DNA from: Carposina sasakii
Lineage: Eukaryota > Arthropoda > Insecta > Lepidoptera > Carposinidae
Length of the DNA: 64,000 nt
Assembly (NCBI GenBank): GCA_014607495.2
Contig: CP053153.1
Span: forward strand, 15,252,001 to 15,316,000
Direction of reading: 5' to 3'
The notes beneath the pieces are model-generated. The model was not told the origin of the DNA, made no database searches, and worked only from the letters and a program-made list of their open reading frames with translations. Made by a program: the position numbers and the translations under genes. Positions 33,595 to 43,654 of this stretch are shown here, piece by piece (within the stretch, counting starts at the first letter, position 1; every line of letters begins with the position of its first letter).

Positions 33595-36440
33595 TTATTT
33601 TCCAGATAAGTAGTCATTTACAGTGTAGTAGCATTTGTCAATAAGATAATTTGATAATTGTAATTTAAATTTATTTTCACTATCACTGTTCAAAATGTAT
33701 TTTGGTAACCTGTTGTATATTTTAGGCGCCATCGCAAATATGCTCTTTTGAAAGAAAGTAGTTTTCCCCGGCAGACAACATATTTGACCACGACGACGTT
33801 GGCTTAAAACAGGCAGAAACAAATGCAAATTCTTTCTCACAAATATAGCAGTTTCAAAGATGTATAAAGAAGGAACAGTTAAAATTCTTAGATTAGTGAA
33901 ATATGGTTTGCAGCTATCTGTTCTACACAGTTTACAAATGGCTCTAATGCATCTTTTTTGTGCTCTTAAGACCTGTTCAACTCTATTGGCATTACCCCAG
34001 AATATGATCCCATATCTGAGAGTGGAGGCAACATAACCGTGATAAGCAGTTAGCAGTGTGTTCCGGTTAGCCACTTTATTTAGCATATAGAGAGAAGCAT
34101 ATTGATGGAGTTTATTGCAGACTTTGTCTATTTGGCCACTCCATTTCATATTATTATCAATTTCTAATCCTAAAAACTTAGTAACTATTGTTTCAGAGAT
34201 GCTATTCCCTTTATATGAAACATTCATACTAATCAAATTGCTATTATTATTATTCTTAAGTCTGAAATTAATAATTTTTGTTTTGTCAAAATTAATTTTA
34301 AGGTTGTTAGATTCTAACCAGTCAATAATTGGATACATGCTATTAATAATGTCATTTTCTATTTTTTTGTGACTATTACCACTAAATGTTACCGTACTAT
34401 CATCTGCGAACAATACCATGGAGTGATTTACGGCTCTTGGGAAGTCATTTATATAGATAAGGAATAGTAACGGTCCGAGGACACTACCTTGTGGTACTCC
34501 GTAGTGGACTATCCTAGGCAATGAAAAATGACTGATTTCCATTTTTAGTTTTGGGCAGATTGCACTAATTGATGTAATTTGTGTTCTATTACTTAAATAT
34601 GATTCTAATAACCTTAGAACATTGCCTCTTATGCCATATTTATTTAGCTTATTTAATAGTATTTTATGATCTACGTAGTCAAAAGCTTTTGTCATATCCA
34701 TGAAAAGTGCTGAAACTGGAATTCTATTATTAAGCTTTATATGAATATCATAAAGGAAGTCATAGATTGCCATGTTAATCGTTTTATTTTTTCTAAATCC
34801 TTTTTGTTCGTCACAAAATATTTTATTTTTTTCAAGGTATGTATTAAATTGTTTGTATATAATTTTTTCAAAGACTTTAGAGAAAACTGTTGTTAGGGCA
34901 ATCGGTCTGTAGTTACACATGTTTTCTCTATCTTCCTTCTTGTAAAGTGGTTTTATAACAGTGGTCTTTAGTGCATGAGGAAATGAGCCACTTTCTATGC
35001 ATATATTAATTATATGGGTCAAAATTGGAGCAATGACTGGTGAAAAATTTTTGACTTTAGTTGTAATTTCATCGTAGCCCGTGCTACTTGTGTTTTTTAA
35101 TCCAGTTATTACTTGGCATACGTCATAGGAAATTATCGGGGTCATGAACATAGATTTATAACTATTGTGTCCACATATTGTGACATCTTGATAAGTATTC
35201 ATATTAGGTTTAACCTGATCGACGAAGAAATCATTAAACGATTGTGCAATTCTCTGAGGATCCGTTTCAATTTTGTCATTAACTTTAACTTGAGTGATAC
35301 TATCTTTTGGAAGTTTCATCTTCCGACTATTGATAACCTTCCAAGTTGCTTTGCATTTGTTACTAGCCGTTTGGATGAAATAATTATTTTGCGATCTCTG
35401 AGTTAAATTAACTTTATTATTAAACATTTTTGAGTAAGTTTTAAAGCTTTGTTTGGTGTGCTCTGTTGGAGCAAATCGATGTTTCCATAACAGGTACCTT
35501 TTTCGCTTACTACATATCCTAATTCCACGAGAAACCCATTTAGGACGAGTTTTAACAAATATTTTTATCTTTATTACAGGGAAACATTGGTCGTAAAAAA
35601 ATTTAAACAAATCGAAAAAAATTTCAAACGCTGAGTTGGGGTCAGTAGAATCCAAGACATCACAAAATTTTAGTTTACAAATATAGTTCCTGAATTTATC
35701 CAGATTTTCTACAGAGTAGTCACGCCGAATAACAAACCAGTATTTCAATGAATAGTTCCTTTTTACTGGACATTTAAATAGTTGTGTAGTATGATCGGAA
35801 ATAGCTAGTTCCAGGATATCGCTCTTACCGCCCCGTATATTATGAATTATATTGTCGATGCAGGTTCCGCTGGCTAATCGTGTTGGTTTACAAAACTCAG
35901 TTTTTAAATTAAAACCTAGAAGAGTCTGTGTAAATCTGACAGACTGCTTCGTTTTTTTTAAAATGTCTATATTAAAGTCACCACATATAATAACTTTTTT
36001 ATTTTTGTCATAGCTAAATAAAGATAGTATGTCATATAATTTATCGAAAAACATGTCATATTTCTGATTAACTTTCTCCCTCTGTGGAACTCTATATATA
36101 CATATTATTATTATATCAAGATCGGTTAATTCTATAGCACATGATTCAATGAGATTTGGAATACAAAACTTTTTTATTACATCTACTTCTTTATATTTTA
36201 ATTTATTACGGAGTAAAATACAGGAGCCACCATATCTTTGATTTCGTAGATATGAGGATGCTAATGAGAAATCAGGAATATTGAGTAATGTTGTATCACA
36301 AGCTATCATTTTATGCTCTGTGATGCAAATAACATCCACTGCTCTGCCACTTCGAGCCAATTCGTCAATAGCTACTGTGAATATATCTGCCTTATTAATG
36401 AGTCCGTTTATATTTTGATGTAGTATATATGCTGTTATTG
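33595..36440 (-). CDS. LINE ORF2: EEP endonuclease and reverse transcriptase
   Basis: Makes and integrates new copies of the element by target-primed reverse transcription. Residue numbers count from the first codon of the frame at 36360 (a TTG). The nuclease shows E15 in ITEHK, GDFN 127-130 and SDH 188-190. The frame is open further upstream and encodes HQNINGLINKADIF, which supplies the missing N-terminal strand and catalytic Asn, so the real protein begins near 36440, overlapping the end of ORF1. The reverse transcriptase shows DMTKAFD 555-561, GVPQGS 621-626 and FADD 651-654, with a C-terminal tail to residue 921 (TAA). No ATG is in a good place at the start, so coupled termination-reinitiation or frameshifting is inferred. 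No internal stop or missing catalytic residue seen. Confidence 0.92.
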
Positions 36441-37874
36441 GAGACGAAAAAAATCTTGGTCTTGAACATGTGTCGGCGTATTGTTATCATTGTTATAGTT
36501 TGCGCCCGTTTGTGTAAAGTTATCATTTTTATTTATAAAATTTGATGGTTCTGTTTGGGTACCAGTAGATTTACACTCTGCTGGGCAATTATAGCTATTA
36601 TTGACCTTATCTCTATAAATTTTTAATGTCTGCTTGTAACTTATATGTAATATTTGTCTAAGTATGTATCTACATAGGTTTAATTTAAAATACTTTGGGC
36701 CAATTTTATACCTATCATAGTCTAAACTCAAATATGTTGCATTTATATAGTTGCTGCATATCAACCTAATTTCATAGTTAAGCTTTTTTTCATTCAAAGA
36801 CATGTTGAAAGGGATTTCACAAACAATTACATTTGCTTTTATATTAGTATTTAACCAAGTGACGAGGCTAGAGTAAACTTGAAAGGGGTTAGTATCATTC
36901 ATTCCACCAATTAATATAACATAGTCTTTGTCTGTTAGATTTTCGATTTCGCTTTTACATGATTCCAATATATTATACAGTTTTGCCCCAGGTTTGACGA
37001 AACAGAAAACATTGTATTCAGGGCCAGTTAGATTTTGTAATATATTTTGAACACCTCTTCCCTGTTGGTCTGTTAAAATAATGACTTTTCTTTTGACTGT
37101 ACTGTCAGCTGTGTTAACACTTTCCTTATTTATATGAAATTGGGGTTTCAATATCTGTGAGTTATTGTTTACTGTCAGAATTTCGTCATCGATTTTGGTA
37201 TCATCTGTAAGTGGTAAACTATTATCTATGCTGAATGTTCTGTTGAGACATTTATTTCCTATAATACTCTTCTGTAGCCTAGAGTGTAGATTTTTATTCT
37301 GTTTTCTTAAATTGGTAAGTTGTGCCATAAGCAATTTTATTCGTTTATCTTGTCGTTTGATTTGTTTAATTAACCCTTTATAGTTTCGCTTCCTTTGTGT
37401 TTGTTGTTTATTTTCTGGAGTTTCCATAAATGTATTGATTGTTTGTGTTGATTGTTCTTTACATGATTCATTCTCAAAGTTAGGCTGGCAATGGTCTTTC
37501 ACTGAAATAATTTTTCTTATTTTATTTGCCGTTGGGGAGCCGATGCTATTGATAAAATTATCAGATATACCAATTTTTTTGTACACAGTTATTATTTTCT
37601 GATACTTTTCTACGGTTCTTTTAAGTGAGTTATTTTCTATAATGGTGTTTTCAAATTCAGCCTGTGTTGTATCTAAATTATTTTGTAGGGTTTGAATTTT
37701 TTCTTGTAACACGTTAATATTTTCTTCGTTTATTAGATTAGGTAGACTTTTTATAGATGAGTTCAGATTGTCCGGTATATCGCTTGAATTGTCATCATAA
37801 TATGTCTCATCAAGTAGATTAGCGTGGGACGCTGTGATCTTTTTAGTCCGTAAAGTAATATTGCTAAATTCCAT
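36435..37874 (-). CDS. LINE ORF1: coiled coil plus SGNH-hydrolase-like domain
   Basis: 479 residues, starting at ATG 37872-37874. Residues about 50-100 form an acidic coiled coil (LQEKIQTLQNNLDTTQ). Residues about 160-205 form a second, very basic coiled coil (KRNYKGLIKQIKRQDKRIK). Residues about 260-410 resemble the esterase-like (SGNH) domain known from CR1-group ORF1 proteins: ILTDQQGRGV (block I), VKPGAK (block II), VILIGGMND (block III). Two degenerate TGTQTE/FTQTG motifs close the protein. Block I has Gln where an active enzyme has Ser, and no clear D..H block is seen near GPKYFKLN, so hydrolysis is doubtful. The role is probably RNA binding and RNP assembly. It ends FFRLQ and TAA at 36435. 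Confidence 0.85.
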   Translation of the reverse strand: MEFSNITLRTKKITASHANLLDETYYDDNSSDIPDNLNSSIKSLPNLINEENINVLQEKIQTLQNNLDTTQAEFENTIIENNSLKRTVEKYQKIITVYKKIGISDNFINSIGSPTANKIRKIISVKDHCQPNFENESCKEQSTQTINTFMETPENKQQTQRKRNYKGLIKQIKRQDKRIKLLMAQLTNLRKQNKNLHSRLQKSIIGNKCLNRTFSIDNSLPLTDDTKIDDEILTVNNNSQILKPQFHINKESVNTADSTVKRKVIILTDQQGRGVQNILQNLTGPEYNVFCFVKPGAKLYNILESCKSEIENLTDKDYVILIGGMNDTNPFQVYSSLVTWLNTNIKANVIVCEIPFNMSLNEKKLNYEIRLICSNYINATYLSLDYDRYKIGPKYFKLNLCRYILRQILHISYKQTLKIYRDKVNNSYNCPAECKSTGTQTEPSNFINKNDNFTQTGANYNNDNNTPTHVQDQDFFRLQ

Positions 37875-37914
37875 AGTAAAACAAATTTAAAAAAATAATA
37901 ATAAAAATATGTAA

Positions 37915-38000
37915 TTGTTGTCGGCTAGACTCGAACTCGGAACCTCTTCGATGTCGATCCAAGAAGCTAACGCCTTTCGCCGCTAGGCCAAACGCTCACA
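37915..38000 (-). other. tRNA-like module in the LINE 5' leader
   Basis: On the minus strand: GAGCGTTTGGCCTAGCGGCG AAAGGCG..., then GAGGTTCCGAGTTCGAGTCT AGCCGAC. TGGCCTAGCGG fits the A-box consensus of pol III type-2 promoters and GAGTTCGAGTCT approximates the B box, about 45 nt apart. The acceptor and T stems pair poorly, so it is not a functional tRNA. It lies about 40-125 nt upstream of the ORF1 ATG. Confidence 0.5.
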
Positions 38001-38383
38001 TTTAGATAGTGCAAAAATCTTTAGTGTATGCTTCGCATTGCTGTTTGCTTATTTGTGAATGAGTCATCGATTAGGCATGCAGCGAAGATGTGCGCACGAC
38101 TTGTTGTATCATTATGTTCGTTGTTAAGTACCACATTTAAAATTTTTAACGATTTTTATTTGCACAAATCTTTGTATTATTCCACTTTTCCGTCACTTTT
38201 CACAGTTTTTTCTAAATAACTTGTTGGTTTCCGTTATAAACTGCACATAGGTGTGTGTAAATTTAATTATACTACGGTTCTGTTGAGATTATTACACATT
38301 TATTGTTGCACTAATATTTCACTGGTTTTTATAGTATTTGTCTGGATAACACTATATGTTGTTATTTAGCTAGTAATAGATAA

Positions 38384-39080
38384 CCCAACTCCTAACCGTT
38401 AAGGAGTTCTGTAGCTTCATCATCAGCACAGCAGCATCAGATGTTGATTCAAGTAACACGCTAGCCCTACATACCACTAAATAGTTTTCATCGACCTATT
38501 GCAGTACTGTCTCCCAACTCCTAACCGTTAAGGAGTTCTGTAGCTTCATCATCAGCACAGCAGCATCAGATGTTGATTCAAGTAACACGCTAGCCCTACA
38601 TACTAATAAATAGTTTCCATCGACCAATTGCAGTAATGTGGAGTTCTGTAGCTTCATCATCAGCACAGCAGCATCAGATGTTGATTCAATTAACACGCTA
38701 GCCCTACATACTACTAAATAGTTTTCATCGACCTATTGCAGTACTGTCTCCCAACTCCTAACCGTTAAGGAGTTCTGTAGCTTCATCATCAGCACAGCAG
38801 CATCAGATGTTGATTCAAGTAACACATCAGCCCTACACACTACTAAAAAGTTTTCATCGACCAATTGCTGTACTGTCTCCCAACTCCTAACCGTTAAGGA
38901 GTTCTGTAGCTTCATCATCAGCACAGCAGCATCAGATGTTGATTCAAGTAATACGTTAGCCCTACATACTACTAAATAGTTTCCATTGAACAATTGCAGT
39001 ACTGTATCCCAACTCCTAACCGTTAAGGAGTTCTGTAGCTTCATCATCAGCGCAGCAGCATTAGATGTTGATACCCTGAT
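38384..39080. repeat. 129-bp tandem array (minisatellite), right part
   Basis: Five to six units. The landmark AACCGTTAAG occurs at 38393, 38523, 38760, 38889 and 39018; one unit between 38523 and 38760 has a deletion of about 22 bp. Unit length is 129-130 bp, that is 43 codons, so the minus strand stays open across units (LLESTSDAAVLMMKLQNS, LTVRSWETVLQ, LVVCRA). CTCCTAACCGTTAAGGAG within each unit is itself a near-palindrome. The array is cut by the LINE and continues at 33232-33394. Confidence 0.9.
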
Positions 39081-40253
39081 GCATATACCTGAGTAAGACA
39101 TGATTACGTAACAAAAGCACCATACGAGCATATTTTCGGTGGTTGCCCTAGATTTCTCCTGGGTCCCATCATCAGATCCTGACCTGGTGAACATGGGACC
39201 ACCTCAGAAGTGAACTTTATCCAACTAAACAAAAAAAATTTGAAATCCGTTTATAATTGACGGAAATATCGGTGAACATACATAAAAAAAATATATATTA
39301 TACATACAGACGAATTGAGAACCTCCTCCTTTTTTTGAAGTCGGTTAAAAAAGAGTTCCTTAGTCAACTTACGTAATGGAGAACAAAATGAAATAAACAG
39401 GTTAAGATTGCGCGACTCTCCTCAACACTAATACCCTCCCGCGGAATCAGCTGGGCTTCCCGACCCGCGTCACCATGACAGACAGACATACGGATTACAC
39501 CCGGACGGGTTTGAAAATTATAATAATCGTCTAATTTTACTTTGAAGTTAAGGAATATATTTTCATTGCTAGAAATATTAAAAAGCCCGTAGATTATTAA
39601 CTGGCAGGTACCATAATAAGTGTTGAAAACCGCAGTAAAGTTAACGCGCGCTTTTTATTTAGAAAGTCTTGCACTCAAAATAAGTGACCTAAGACGCTTA
39701 TATTCATGTGGTAACTTTTCTTTTGATCTGCACCTGCTCTCCAATTCTCTTAAATTTTACAGCTGAAACGTAACCGAAACAGAACTGTTGCAGAAACACG
39801 GTATGAAGCAACATCTACTTTACTGTGACGTGATTAGGAACATTTTTCAGTGGGCTACTGACATTTTTTTATATTTTATCATCACGCCAGCTCGCAACCG
39901 CTGCGTTCGTACGTATAAGTAAATCCCGGTGCATTTCGATTACGATTCGTAAACTGCGTTTCGGCTAGAAAATGTAGCGGAAAAAGCAATAGCTCTGAAT
40001 GCAATGTTGTTTTGCTCTTTTGACATACATAGAAAATAGCGTCATATGTACATATAAAAAAATCTGTTATAAATATTACATAGGGAGTTGGGGTGGGTAG
40101 GGTTTACAAATATTTGAATTTCTAGAGTCACATCACAAGGGTTTCAATTTACCATTTTGGTACAAACCCTAAAATGAGTTTCATTTACTGTAGTGTATTG
40201 TATACAATTAGGAAAAAGAAAATAAACAACACACATTAAGCAATACCTTATAT
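39081..40253. other. Intergenic DNA next to paralogue 2
   Basis: A transposon-end fragment at 39300-39350 (ATTGAGAACCTCCTCC...GAAGTCGGTT). The rest is unremarkable AT-rich DNA with a stray TTTTGATCTGCACCTGCTC block. Confidence 0.45.
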
Positions 40254-40259
40254 TTTAAT
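40254..40259 (-). promoter_or_regulatory. Possible polyadenylation signal ATTAAA of paralogue 2
   Basis: The minus strand reads ATTAAA about 15 nt after the TAG of the minus-strand gene. It is a common variant of AATAAA; the close spacing to the stop leaves a very short 3' UTR. Confidence 0.35.
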
Positions 40260-40274
40260 AAACAAATACACTAT

Positions 40275-40521
40275 CTACCAATTGATACTCTTACAGGTGA
40301 CCAATCCTGAGCATTTGTCAGGAGGGGATGTTCCGCCAACCCAGGGGGGGGCTGTGCTTGTTGTGGATGCACCCATTGTGGGGGATGGAGTAGTTGTATC
40401 GTTAGTCACATTGGACCTCAAGTACCAAGGCTGAGGCATGAGCTTCAACACGTTAAATTCCCCACTATATGCCCGGGGCACTGTTATCTTTGGGGTAGTC
40501 CTTATTCTGTAGGTCGTGCGT
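40275..40521 (-). CDS. Paralogue 2, exon 3 (conserved C-terminus)
   Basis: Acceptor TTTCAG then A, completing Arg, then RTTYRIRTTPKITVPRAYSG. The in-frame ATG at 40479-40481 is internal. Ends TAG at 40275-40277. Confidence 0.78.
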
Positions 40522-41842
40522 CTGAAACGAGAGAATCTTGAGAGCCTTTTCTAAATGCGCCTGTATAAGGGCCAATTGTAGGTTAGCTTACTGTTGGTTT
40601 AGAACACCCGGTCAAATTAAGTGAAGTATTTTTGACGTATTAAAAATATGTCTGACCGTATTTCGGTCACGGTGGTCTCAATGGAGATTGGCTAGCTGCG
40701 CATTGGTAAATATGAATGTTAACCTATCACATACCATCTATATTCATAAAGAACATCAGCATATATTAGCACTATCATTATTATCAAGTAGCTAAGAGTG
40801 TTATTAAGTCGATCATCGATCGATGGTAGAATGGATTGGTCGACGTCGATCGATAGTTTCTACCAGATCCGATCGATTGGTCTAGTAGAAACTATGGTCG
40901 ATCAAAAGGCTTGATTAGGTTAGGTTAGGTTTAGCTTGAAACAATAACTTTAATGCACTCCTTACCTTTCAGTCGCAGGTGGAAACGTCGGATCCCTAAA
41001 GTTGTATGGTCTCAAAGACCGGGTGGGCGCATAAGGCCTATTTGTCTCCACAAGTCGAAATCGAGTTGGTATACGTCTATAACGTGTAAATGTTAATATA
41101 AGTCGTATGTCGAATGTATAGTACATATTAAAACAATAAAGGAGGTTTCTTACTTAGCCTTAGTTTTTCCGGTAAATCGACAACATGCACTGCAAAAGGC
41201 AAAAGATTGTGCCAGTGCTTTACACGATATTCAGAACTTGGTTACAGATAATAAAGTGTGGTTTTGAAGAGTAATTGTGATACCATAAGCTTTTTTAAGG
41301 GTGCTATTCCCACACTGAGATCTCTAGCGGCCAAGTAGGTATATTAGGTAAGGCAATCTACTAAACCTGAATAGTTATGGTAACATTGAAAATAAATAAT
41401 ACACAAACCGGGGTTCGAACCCAGGATCCCTGGCTCAGCAGGCAAAGTCTTGAGACACCTGTGTTACTTTTATGTCATCCTATACATAGGGTTAGGTGAT
41501 GTGAAATCATTTATCTATCCGTGATTATTTAATGTAAAAAATAACTAAACAAATTTCGATAGTAGCTGTATTTAATTAATGCTCTTTGTTATCGTGATAC
41601 TTTTTATAGAGAATTTTATAAATAGCTTTAAAATAAGAAAGCCCTTACCCATTACTATACGAAGGTGCTGCCACGGCCGGGGAAGGTGGTCGAAACGATC
41701 GACTTCTCTGCATCCATTGCCGATTTTGGTAGGCTGGTCCTCCCATTCCCAACAATGGTCGCAAAGACTGGAGCGGCTTTGGAAAGGTCCTAGTTTTTGG
41801 AAACGAAAAAAGCAGTGCTAGCACTATATATCCAAAATACAT
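40275..41842 (-). CDS. Small secreted protein with C-terminal KC.GLVTCKS..W motif (paralogue 2)
   Basis: Seen: three exons on the minus strand (41842-41649, 41076-40966, 40521-40275), donors GG|GTAAGG and AG|GTAAGG, acceptors GTTATAG and TCGTTTCAG, all phase 2; 183 residues. MYFGYIVLALLFSF is a likely signal sequence. The middle is rich in Arg, Pro and Ser (SLRPYNFRDPTFPPATE). Two N-glycosylation sequons lie in SNVTNDT. The only cysteines are C172 and C178, in KCSGLVTCKSINW, which ends the protein. GASTTSTAPPWVGGTSP just before it aligns with paralogue 1. The shared motif and last-intron phase support common descent; upstream exons hardly match. I do not recognise the family. Function unknown; secretion inferred from the N-terminus. 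Confidence 0.75.
40912..40932 (+). repeat. Short (TTAGG)3-like run
   Basis: GATTAGGTTAGGTTAGGTTT, three units of the insect telomeric repeat, inside intron 2 of paralogue 2. Too short to mean more than chance or a small relic. Confidence 0.6.
40966..41076 (-). CDS. Paralogue 2, exon 2
   Basis: A 111-nt exon reading (G)RIPTRFRLVETNRPYAPT and RSLRPYNFRDPTFPPATE. The length is divisible by three and both junction phases fit. It was found only by joining splice sites. Confidence 0.72.
41649..41842 (-). CDS. Paralogue 2, exon 1 (signal peptide)
   Basis: Starts at ATG 41840-41842 before a hydrophobic stretch. Ends in SYSN plus GG before GTAAGG. The apparent stop at 41645-41647 is inside the donor. 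Confidence 0.68.
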
Positions 41843-43654
41843 TATGACAGCTTTTATCTCTGTAGCGGAAGAAGCTGGTTGTCAGCCATGATAATTTGAC
41901 AGCTTTTTATTATAATCTTTATATTCTAGATCATGGTCATAAACATTGATTGAGATAAGATACTAGCAAAGACTCAAATTAAAATTGACAAAATTGTTGT
42001 GTGTAACAAAAGGCTAATATTGTAAATGCCGGTTTCAATACTTACGCAATGACCGATAAGGTTTTAATTTGATTGTTTGGTTTCGCTTTTGGGTATTTTC
42101 AATTTTGTTATTTTGTTTTGTGAAAACAGCGCACTACATGTAGTGTTCACATGGAAAACACGTGGCGTCTGATGAAAACAAGACTGTGCAGTCTCTTTAA
42201 GAGACTCGTAATCTCTTAATATATCGTCTTTTAATAGTTTCTTTGTTGATTTACCTAATATGTGACGGTATCCCCGTTAATTCAAATAACACAAAGGCCC
42301 ACGCAAATGCGTAAATAAAGATTTGGGTGAATCGAGAATACGACTGTCTTCCGAAAATGAGGTGGCCAGAACTGCAGGATCATCAAGGAGGTCCTACAGC
42401 CACTTTTAATTATAGCTGGTAGACATATTTATGATTAGTTACAAGTTGCTAGCGTATCACCTGAGAGAATGTTCGAGTTCATTTGTAGAATGTTACGACG
42501 CACGTATAGTAGGTACATGTGCCTATGTAACATTGAAGCTACCAAGTAATACTCGTATTTAATCGGTGGTTATTTACAAGATGTGTCAGTCTATTTACAA
42601 GATGTGTCAGTCTATTTACAAGATGTGTCAGTCTATTTACCGCTAATCTTCCCTAATATTATTAAGGTAGGTTAAAATAAACATAAATAAAAACATCCAG
42701 TGACAAAAAATATTGCGGACGTTTCAAAAAATTTTGCAACAAAGCTAAGTCCCTTGTAGGAAATATGATATTGCTTTTAAATTTGAAATATTACTCCGAA
42801 AGTGTTCCTGTTTTATGAAGAAAAAAGGTTTACCCTTGTCAAGTTTATGCGTTACAAGGCTGGCCGGGTACCGCGATGTGTCTTCATTGGGAAAACAATG
42901 AATTGGCGTTACATTTTGTTATTATAACGTAATATATTGCTTTTCCCCTAGTGTGGGATAACTTAGTTGTGATATTACAAAAAAAAACATATACTAGGTT
43001 TTTTATTCCATTAATTTAATTAACCTAAAAATATATTACTTTTTAATAGACTTTATGATCGAATGATCATTGATGGATAAAATTGTGACACAAAGGATTT
43101 TTTTTTTTTTTCTGTAAAACTAAAATCCTCAGTCATGTAATAGATAATTTAGAGAACAAAGATAATTTCTAAATAAAGAAACATCGGTGACTCGGTATAA
43201 ATATTCATTATGTTTGCCCATACCAGCACGCATGGATAGATATACGTCACGGAAAACCTTAGTCGCTTCTAATGATATCCACAGGCATGAATAGACATAA
43301 TAGTAATGTTCTGTCAGAGGAAGTCAGGAATGTTCTACACCTCTCCTTCAACCATTGTGTTATAGACTAAAGTATTTCCAATCAAGTAAGTTTGACTGCG
43401 CGCCGGAGAGTTCCGACATTCAAACCCTTCTTAATTGACTGTCAAATGCTTTCAAACTAGGCATGAAAGCAGATGTCTGACCGGAAACGATGAGCGTGAA
43501 GCGAGTCGACTGAGGAACTCAAACATTCTTTGATTCGATAAGCTAGCAACTTATGACTGATAATTAACATCTGCCCCCGCTATGATAAACGTGTGGAAAT
43601 TCCCTCATAAGGGAGTTCAGACTACCCCATTTCAGAAACACAGCCGTGTCTTTA
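41843..43654. other. Intergenic DNA upstream of paralogue 2
   Basis: Contains the 21-bp tandem at 42571-42643 and a dispersed repeat fragment near 42340-42410 (GGTGGCCAGAACTGCAGGAT). No promoter could be called with confidence. The rest is AT-rich without recognised features. Confidence 0.45.
42571..42643. repeat. 21-bp tandem repeat, about 3.4 units
   Basis: TATTTACAAGATGTGTCAGTC repeated three times exactly, followed by a partial unit. Confidence 0.9.

Larger units (their letters stand above)
33395..38383 (-). mobile_element. Near-complete CR1-group LINE inserted in a tandem array
   Basis: About 5.0 kb on the minus strand: a 5' leader of about 510 bp, ORF1 (36435-37874), ORF2 (33595 to about 36440), and a 3' end of TTTGAC repeats (seen on + as AAAGTCAAAGTCAAAGTC at 33393-33413). 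CCCAA occurs at both junctions (33390-33394 and 38384-38388) and the array reads continuously if the element is removed. Both ORFs are open with key residues present, so it looks young. Placement in the CR1 group rests on the EEP nuclease, the SGNH-like ORF1 and the short tandem 3' tail; a finer clade name is not given. Confidence 0.85.

Noticed and set aside
40912..40932. Telomeric repeat array
   Set aside because: Only three TTAGG units, in an intron; too short to indicate a telomere or telomere-specific LINE target.
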